Shown in pieces: positions 1-4,151 of a DNA stretch of 6,383 bases (position 1 is the first letter of the stretch; every line of letters begins with the position of its first letter). The notes under the pieces are model-generated. The model had not been told where the DNA came from and ran no database searches. It was given only the letters and a program-made list of their open reading frames with translations. This DNA is from Acidobacteriaceae bacterium (GTDB lineage Bacteria; Acidobacteriota; Terriglobia; Terriglobales; Acidobacteriaceae). The DNA lies in NCBI GenBank assembly GCA_003166055.1, contig PMWR01000512.1, forward strand, positions 1-6,383. Direction: 5' to 3'. A program made the position numbers and the translations under genes.

Positions 1-936
1 CAGTTCGCTGCGCGGGATGCGCGAGAAATGGTCGTCCTGGCGGTTTGCGGGACATATCTTCAAGTCATTTCAACAAAGGAAAGAGTAATATCCGCTCGCG
101 CTCAACTCGACACTGCTACCGTTCTCTTTCAGCAGACTCAACAAAAACGAGGTGTAGGACTTGTGCCTCAAATCGACGTTGATCGGAGCGAAGTCGAAAA
201 GCTGACGCAGCAACAAAGAGTCATCTCGCTCGAAAACGAAGTGGCCAAGCAGAAGATTATTCTGGCCCGAATGACCGGACTACCTCCAAGCGATGAATAC
301 GATCTTACCGACGACGTGCCCTTCCTGGCCGCGCCCGATCTTAGCTTTGAGGACGCGCTCAAACAGGCGTTTGAACGTCGCACGGATATTAAAGCGGCGG
401 AAGCGCAGATTCACGCCGCCGAACACACACTTGCCGCTGCTCGCGATGAGCGCCTGCCTTCGCTTACAGTGAATGGCAACTATGGAAGGATCGGTACAAA
501 CCCTGCGCAGACCCAAACGACGTATTATGGCGCGGCCACACTCAATGTTCCGATTTGGCTGGGAGGCCGCACGGAGGGAGAAATCGCAGAGGCAAAAGCC
601 GCTCTGGCTCAGCGGAAGGCGGAGCTCGAAGACACCAGGAGCCAGGTGGAGAGCGATGTTCGGAATGCTTTCCTCGATCTCCGAGCGGCAACGAGCCAAG
701 TGGAAGTCGCCCGGAGAAACCTGCAGGTCACGAGAGAAACGTTGGAGCTGACGCGACAGCGCTTCGACGCCGGCGTGACAGACAATGTGGAAGTCGTCCA
801 GGCCCAGGAATCTTTAACCTCCGCCGAGCTTGACGTGATCAACAGCGTGTTCGCCCACAACGTTGCGAAGCTCAGTCTGGCGCGATCGATCGCGAGCGCG
901 GCCGATAGCCTGCAGCAGTTCCTGAGCCTCCGATAA
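1..936 (+). CDS. TolC-family outer-membrane efflux protein, C-terminal part (5' end outside the window)
   Basis: This is the outer-membrane channel component of a tripartite efflux or type I secretion system; in the family it forms a trimeric barrel plus periplasmic alpha-helical tunnel. The frame is open from base 1, so the protein is partial: 311 residues are visible, against about 450-500 for full-length members. The ATG at base 28 lies inside the open frame and is not a likely start. The visible part is rich in long amphipathic, coiled-coil helices. It shows the family's internal pseudo-repeat: RGVGLVPQIDVDRSEVE at residues 50-66 is matched by RFDAGVTDNVEVVQAQESL at 254-272. Between them lies the second-repeat beta segment ending in VPIWLGGR (residues 183-190), equivalent to the usual 'xPLFxGG' turn. 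The stop is TAA at 934-936. The efflux partners (membrane fusion protein, RND or ABC pump) are not in the window, so the substrate cannot be named. Family assignment is firm; the specific system is unknown. Confidence 0.93.
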   Translation, partial: QFAARDAREMVVLAVCGTYLQVISTKERVISARAQLDTATVLFQQTQQKRGVGLVPQIDVDRSEVEKLTQQQRVISLENEVAKQKIILARMTGLPPSDEYDLTDDVPFLAAPDLSFEDALKQAFERRTDIKAAEAQIHAAEHTLAAARDERLPSLTVNGNYGRIGTNPAQTQTTYYGAATLNVPIWLGGRTEGEIAEAKAALAQRKAELEDTRSQVESDVRNAFLDLRAATSQVEVARRNLQVTRETLELTRQRFDAGVTDNVEVVQAQESLTSAELDVINSVFAHNVAKLSLARSIASAADSLQQFLSLR

Positions 937-961
937 TGGGCTCTCTGCTGGGTTTCTGCCT

Positions 962-1186
962 ATGATCAGGCGCCGAATCCATTTCGTCATTCTCGCAGTC
1001 CTTGTCGTTGCCATGGCCGGAATCTACGCGATGTTTGCGCATGACTTGGCAACTGCACTCGCGCGTCTCGTCAACCATAGCGAGACGATTGAGACGTCTT
1101 TCGGCACGGTGGAGTACGCCGTGATGGGCGAGGGCGAGCATTTGCACGCTTCGTGGAGCCGATTCCGCGACAGAGTCGTACGCTGA
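962..1186 (+). pseudogene. Truncated alpha/beta hydrolase, N-terminal remnant
   Basis: The 74-residue frame starts at ATG 962, 25 nt after the TolC stop, with only a weak purine-rich stretch (GCTGGG) upstream. Residues 1-7 are basic (MIRRRIH) and are followed by a hydrophobic segment, FVILAVLVVAMAGIYAMF, at about 8-25: a membrane anchor or uncleaved signal. Residues 43-59 (IETSFGTVEYAVMGEGE) resemble the first beta strands of alpha/beta-hydrolase-fold enzymes, where 'GxVEYAxxGEG' normally runs into 'PxLVIHGAGGG' with the oxyanion-hole HG. Here the similarity stops right after GEGE (about base 1138). The remaining 15 residues (HLHASWSRFRDRVVR) are unrelated to the family. The nucleophile elbow (GxSxG), catalytic acid and catalytic histidine are absent, and I could not find the continuation in the other forward frames up to 1295. 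It is therefore probably a deletion-broken gene without activity. A small unrelated membrane protein is the alternative. The family call comes from pattern memory and is moderate. Confidence 0.55.
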
Positions 1187-1295
1187 TTGCTGGCAATCGT
1201 GCAGCCGCACGCGGGCAGACGTCCTTTGAAGGCCGCCGAAGATGCCACGCGAGGTGCATCACTGAACACGCCAGAAGTATTCCATGCCGCCTGAG
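1187..1295. other. Convergent intergenic gap
   Basis: This 109-nt stretch separates the plus-strand hydrolase remnant from the 3' end of the minus-strand arabinanase gene. I see no convincing coding sequence, transposon end or direct repeat in it. Besides the bulged hairpin at 1241-1260 it has two very small inverted repeats near the left side: GATTG/CAATC around 1185-1198 and CGTGC/GCACG around 1199-1212. It may contain decayed sequence of the broken hydrolase, but no family motif can be read. Confidence 0.5.
1241..1260 (-). terminator. Possible terminator hairpin at the convergent junction
   Basis: On the plus strand GATGCCAC pairs with GTGCATC, giving seven base pairs with one bulged C around a five-base loop. 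It lies 35 nt past the stop of the minus-strand arabinanase gene and 54 nt past the stop of the plus-strand remnant, so it could act in either direction. There is no T-tract on either side, so it is not a canonical intrinsic terminator, and the call is weak. Confidence 0.25.
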
Positions 1296-2828
1296 TCACT
1301 CCACATAGGGCCATCCGTCGGAAGTGAAGGCAATTTGGTTGATGCCCAGGGCTGGATATCCATTGTTGTTGCCGTCGTAGTAGTGATAGACGAGAATGTC
1401 GCCGTCGGTATCTGCGAAGAGGTTCTCCCCTCCGGGCCCATTGATGTTTCCATGGGCGCTGAGCACGATGGTTCCACCGCCTGAAGTCAACGCGACGCCA
1501 CCCCGGTCTACATATGGGCCGGCGATGGAAGTGGACCGTCCAACGATGATGCGGTAAGTACTGGTTACTCCGTTGCAGCAGGTGTCGATGGACGCGAAGA
1601 GATAGTAGTAGCCTCCGTGGGGATAGACGTAGGAGCCTTCGAGTCCGGTACCTGAGGGGTGATAGGCCAACTGCGTGCAGGCCGCGGCAGTTGGAACGCC
1701 CGTGGTGTTATCCACGGGAACGATCTGGATGCCGTTTGAGTACGAACCGAAAGCAAGCCAGGCGTTGCCGGAGGCATCGACGATTGAGGTGGGATCGATG
1801 GCATTGGAGCCGGTGCAGTCCGTTGAAGTATAGACAGGAGCGCCCGAGTCGACGTAGGTTCCTGGGACGCCATTCGGGCTGATAGCGAGACCTATTGCCG
1901 AGTTGCTGCTGCCGAATGTGGAGGCCGCGTAGTAGAGCCAATAGACCCCATTGTGGCTTGAAGCGTCGGGCGCCCAAAGATCGCCGCTTCCGCCGGTATA
2001 GTTGTTGGTCCACGACGGCAGCGAAGGAAGACCGTAGCCGTCGTCAGAGAAGTTGATGCGGTCAGTCGATGTGTGGGCGTGAATCAATCCGTGCGTGGAA
2101 AACAGGTAATAGGTTGAATCAACTTTCAGTATCGAAGGATCGTGAGTCCCGATTGAGGATGCATCCGGCGCCGTGTAAGTGACGTTGACTGAGATTGGAT
2201 CTGGGTAGGGCGATGTATTGGACGAGGTCAGCTTCCACTCCTGGCAGGTGCAGCCGGTACCGGTGGTGGCGCGGGCTCCTTGATCGATTGTTGCCGCAGA
2301 GGTCGTGCCTGAGCCATCGTCCTGGAGGTAGTAATTGCTGTTCGCATTCTTGATGAGGTAGTTGCCGTCTGTGAGCACGTAGAACTCCCATAGATGGTCA
2401 GGGGTGCCGTTATCGGCGTATTGCAAAGCCTGCGCGCCGGGCGAGGTAGACGCGTTCAGAATGCCCAGGACCTGATGGGTCAGCATGTTCTCGACGTTGA
2501 ACTGGTTATTGTTCATGGGAATGAAATGCCACTGGGCATCGGTTGTACCGGTGTCGGACTCCTGCACAACATCGGTGCCGGCGACCTGGCTCTGACCGGA
2601 GATGCCCAGGACAAGACTGCTTGAGGCATTGGTGAGCGTGTATTGGTAGTTATCACTGACCGCTGTCAACGTGCCCATGTCGGGCGTGGATCCTCCGCCG
2701 CCACCGCCACCTCCTCCGCCGGTGCTCCCAGCGCCGCCGCAGCCGGTGAGCATCGCACCCGCGGCGAGCGCAATGCCCAGACCACTAATGGATTGCGCTC
2801 TTGTGACGCGCTCAAACAAATGGTGCAT
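1296..2828 (-). CDS. GH43 endo-1,5-alpha-L-arabinanase lipoprotein with ricin-type beta-trefoil domain
   Basis: Predicted to hydrolyse internal alpha-1,5 links of arabinan (EC 3.2.1.99), probably while anchored to the outer membrane. I place the start at ATG 2828, giving 510 residues, because GGAG sits five bases upstream and a signal sequence follows at once; an in-frame ATG at 2888 would add 20 polar residues ahead of the signal. Residues 1-30 form a lipoprotein signal with lipobox LTGC (Cys30). Gly at +2 means there is no inner-membrane retention Asp. A poly-Gly linker follows at 37-46. Residues ~60-202 form a beta-trefoil lectin/CBM13-like module with three QxW-type repeats: AQWHF (Trp100), HLWEF (Trp147) and QEWKL (Trp198). 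The C-terminal GH43 five-bladed propeller carries THDPS (base Asp230), AIDP (Asp345, pKa modulator), LEGSY (acid Glu397), the family-typical CCNG segment near 417, NGPGGEN near 463-469, and a closing DGWP. All catalytic residues are present. It is the last gene of the minus-strand cluster. Arabinan specificity is inferred from these motifs; xylosidase or arabinofuranosidase activity, which also occurs in GH43, is less likely. Confidence 0.9.
   Translation of the reverse strand: MHHLFERVTRAQSISGLGIALAAGAMLTGCGGAGSTGGGGGGGGGGSTPDMGTLTAVSDNYQYTLTNASSSLVLGISGQSQVAGTDVVQESDTGTTDAQWHFIPMNNNQFNVENMLTHQVLGILNASTSPGAQALQYADNGTPDHLWEFYVLTDGNYLIKNANSNYYLQDDGSGTTSAATIDQGARATTGTGCTCQEWKLTSSNTSPYPDPISVNVTYTAPDASSIGTHDPSILKVDSTYYLFSTHGLIHAHTSTDRINFSDDGYGLPSLPSWTNNYTGGSGDLWAPDASSHNGVYWLYYAASTFGSSNSAIGLAISPNGVPGTYVDSGAPVYTSTDCTGSNAIDPTSIVDASGNAWLAFGSYSNGIQIVPVDNTTGVPTAAACTQLAYHPSGTGLEGSYVYPHGGYYYLFASIDTCCNGVTSTYRIIVGRSTSIAGPYVDRGGVALTSGGGTIVLSAHGNINGPGGENLFADTDGDILVYHYYDGNNNGYPALGINQIAFTSDGWPYVE
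2691..2720 (-). repeat. GGN trinucleotide repeat encoding a ten-glycine linker
   Basis: Ten consecutive glycine codons (mixed GGC and GGA) occur just after the lipobox cysteine of the arabinanase lipoprotein. They form a flexible spacer between the lipid anchor and the beta-trefoil. Because the repeat unit is three bases, slippage would change linker length without breaking the frame. Confidence 0.8.
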
Positions 2829-2833
2829 GAGAT

Positions 2834-2837
2834 CTCC
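2834..2837 (-). promoter_or_regulatory. Ribosome binding site deciding the start of the lipoprotein arabinanase
   Basis: On the minus strand the sequence reads CTGGAGATCTCATG. A GGAG Shine-Dalgarno core lies five bases before the ATG at 2828. This supports that ATG over the upstream in-frame ATG at 2888, and it puts the signal peptide at the very N-terminus. Confidence 0.7.
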
Positions 2838-2923
2838 AGTCCTGTTCTCTTGGATCAGGGTTCTTGGGATGCAGCGGTGAGTCGGCATTGATGGCAGGCT
2901 ATACCGAATTCCGCAATCGCGTT

Positions 2924-2942
2924 GGGGGCTGAGTGCACCCCC
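2924..2942 (-). other. Intercistronic hairpin directly after the first GH43 gene
   Basis: On the minus strand, immediately after the TAA stop, GGGGGT pairs with GCCCCC: five G-C pairs plus one T-G wobble around a seven-base loop. What follows is AACGCG, not a T-tract, so full intrinsic termination is unlikely. A role in mRNA 3'-end protection, partial termination or processing between the two arabinanase genes is possible. The inverted repeat is seen directly; its function is inferred. Confidence 0.45.
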
Positions 2943-4004
2943 TTACTTCGATTCGCCGGCTGTGCTCAGCATCGCGTGCGGCCAGCCGTCATCCCAACCC
3001 AGTGTTGAGATCTGAAGGGCGGGTTTGCCGGTAACGGCGTCGTAGGCATGGAACACGATCAAATCGCCCTCCGGCCGCAGAAGGACAGATTCTCCTCCCG
3101 GACCGATCCACCGGCTGTTGGGCCACAAAAGCTGAGTCCCGCCTCCTCGCAGCATCGGCTTGCCCTCCGCATCCACGTACGGTCCAGTTACGCTTGGCGA
3201 CCGGCCCACCATGGTGCGATAGCTGCTCTTCGTGCCGCGGCAGCACAAATCGAACGACACAAACAGATAGTAGAAGTCGCCGTGGTGCACTATAAAAGGC
3301 GCTTCGATCGCCTGCCAGTCCCCCGGCAAACCCGGCTTTGGCGGTTCCGGCAGGGCGGGCACGGCGCGGGTTGCCAGCGAGTAGAGCCTGGTATCCGCGG
3401 AAGAAGTCTTGCCGGTCACAGGATCGATGCGGCGCATTTTGATGCCGCCCCAGAAGCTACCGAAGCTGAGCCACGGCTGGCCTTTTTCATCGAAGACGAT
3501 GTTGGGATCGATAGCGTTGAAGTCGTCGCCGTGAGCGGAGTTGAGGACCAGCCCTTCATCTTGCCAGTGGTATTTGGGGCTCTGCGGATCGAGCGTGTCG
3601 TTGGTGGCGAGGGCAATCCCCGAAGTATTGGAGCCGAACGTCGAGTAGGCATAGTAGAGGTGATACTTGCCTTGAAAGAAGGAAATGTCGGGAGCCCATA
3701 GGTCTCTGGTTGTGGGACTCGCCTCGCGAATCCAGGCAGGAATCTTGTCGAAGACATGGCCGCAGAGCTTCCAGGCCAGCAAATCGTTCGAGCAGCGAAT
3801 GGGGAACTGACCCTCATTTGCGTTTGAGGTGGTGGCGAAGACGTAGTAGTTGTTGCCCTCGCGTCCAATGGATGGATCGTGAGTAATGGAATAGTCACCG
3901 CTGAGGGTCAGCGCCTGGGGCTTCTGGCCCTCAACCGTCTGGGCTTTGAGCGGCGACACGAGGTTCAGGATGAGGCCGGCGAGGGTAAGACAGATAACGC
4001 GCAC
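2943..4004 (-). CDS. Secreted GH43 endo-1,5-alpha-L-arabinanase
   Basis: Predicted endo-acting arabinanase (EC 3.2.1.99) that cuts alpha-1,5-L-arabinan outside the cytoplasm. I chose the GTG at 4004, giving 353 residues. It follows a purine-rich AGAGAGAGAG stretch and immediately yields a type I signal peptide, MRVICLTLAGLILNLVSPLKA, with likely cleavage before Gln22. The in-frame ATGs at 4127 and 4091 lack a Shine-Dalgarno sequence and would bury the signal behind 29-41 residues. The mature protein is a single GH43 propeller with THDPS (general base Asp43), DLWAPD near 101-106, AIDP (Asp166), IEAPF (acid Glu234), CCRG (254-257), IGPGGES (300-306), FHAYD near 318-322 and a closing DDGWP. A proline-rich loop (PALPEPPKPGLPGD, about 216-229) precedes the catalytic Glu. 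There is no lipobox and no accessory binding module, unlike the neighbouring paralogue. It lies 147 nt after the receptor gene and 114 nt before the second GH43 gene, on the same strand, consistent with one transcription unit. Confidence 0.9.
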   Translation of the reverse strand: MRVICLTLAGLILNLVSPLKAQTVEGQKPQALTLSGDYSITHDPSIGREGNNYYVFATTSNANEGQFPIRCSNDLLAWKLCGHVFDKIPAWIREASPTTRDLWAPDISFFQGKYHLYYAYSTFGSNTSGIALATNDTLDPQSPKYHWQDEGLVLNSAHGDDFNAIDPNIVFDEKGQPWLSFGSFWGGIKMRRIDPVTGKTSSADTRLYSLATRAVPALPEPPKPGLPGDWQAIEAPFIVHHGDFYYLFVSFDLCCRGTKSSYRTMVGRSPSVTGPYVDAEGKPMLRGGGTQLLWPNSRWIGPGGESVLLRPEGDLIVFHAYDAVTGKPALQISTLGWDDGWPHAMLSTAGESK

Positions 4005-4009
4005 GAGGA

Positions 4010-4018
4010 CTCTCTCTC
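4010..4018 (-). promoter_or_regulatory. Purine-rich ribosome binding site supporting a GTG start
   Basis: The minus strand reads GAGAGAGAG, then five bases (TCCTC), then GTG at 4004. This is an imperfect Shine-Dalgarno match but has correct spacing. The competing ATG codons at 4091 and 4127 have none. It decides the start of the secreted arabinanase. Confidence 0.5.
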
Positions 4019-4079
4019 TTGTGTGAACGGGATTTGCATCCCTGGAATGCGAAAAGAAGTGCTGAATGCTTGCGAAGGA

Positions 4080-4106
4080 CGCGACGCCCATGAAACGAGC
4101 GTCGCG
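4080..4106 (-). other. Intercistronic hairpin between receptor and first GH43 gene
   Basis: CGCGACGC (4080-4087) and GCGTCGCG (4099-4106) form a perfect eight-pair GC-rich stem around an 11-base loop. It lies 45 nt after the receptor's stop codon and 76 nt before the GTG start of the arabinanase gene. On the minus strand it is followed by TCCTTCGC, not a T-run, so it is at best a weak terminator. An RNA stabilising, processing or attenuating role in the transcript is an inference. Confidence 0.4.
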
Positions 4107-4151
4107 CCTGGCAAACTCTCCGGACACATCAAGCGGCCCGGAGAAAGCTGG

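Noticed and set aside
1024..1314. A 96-codon minus-strand frame over the hydrolase remnant and the convergent gap
   Set aside because: It has no recognisable domain, no clear ribosome binding site, and overlaps the end of the arabinanase gene on the same strand in another frame. It is probably a chance frame, though I cannot exclude decayed sequence.
2461..2612. Direct repeat of GATGCCCAGGAC-like sequence (around 2460 and 2602)
   Set aside because: Both copies encode the VLGI turn of successive beta-trefoil repeats, so it reflects protein internal symmetry and not a DNA element. Similar GATGCCCAG strings elsewhere are short chance matches from common codons.
2870..2920. Possible promoter (TTGCGG and TATAGC on the minus strand) ahead of the lipoprotein gene
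   Set aside because: The spacing between the two boxes is about seven bases, far from the 16-18 expected, so it is not credible as a sigma-70 promoter.
3048..3701. A 217-codon open frame on the plus strand opposite the secreted GH43 gene
   Set aside because: It is antisense to a well-supported GH43 domain with all catalytic residues, and it has no motif or ribosome binding site of its own.
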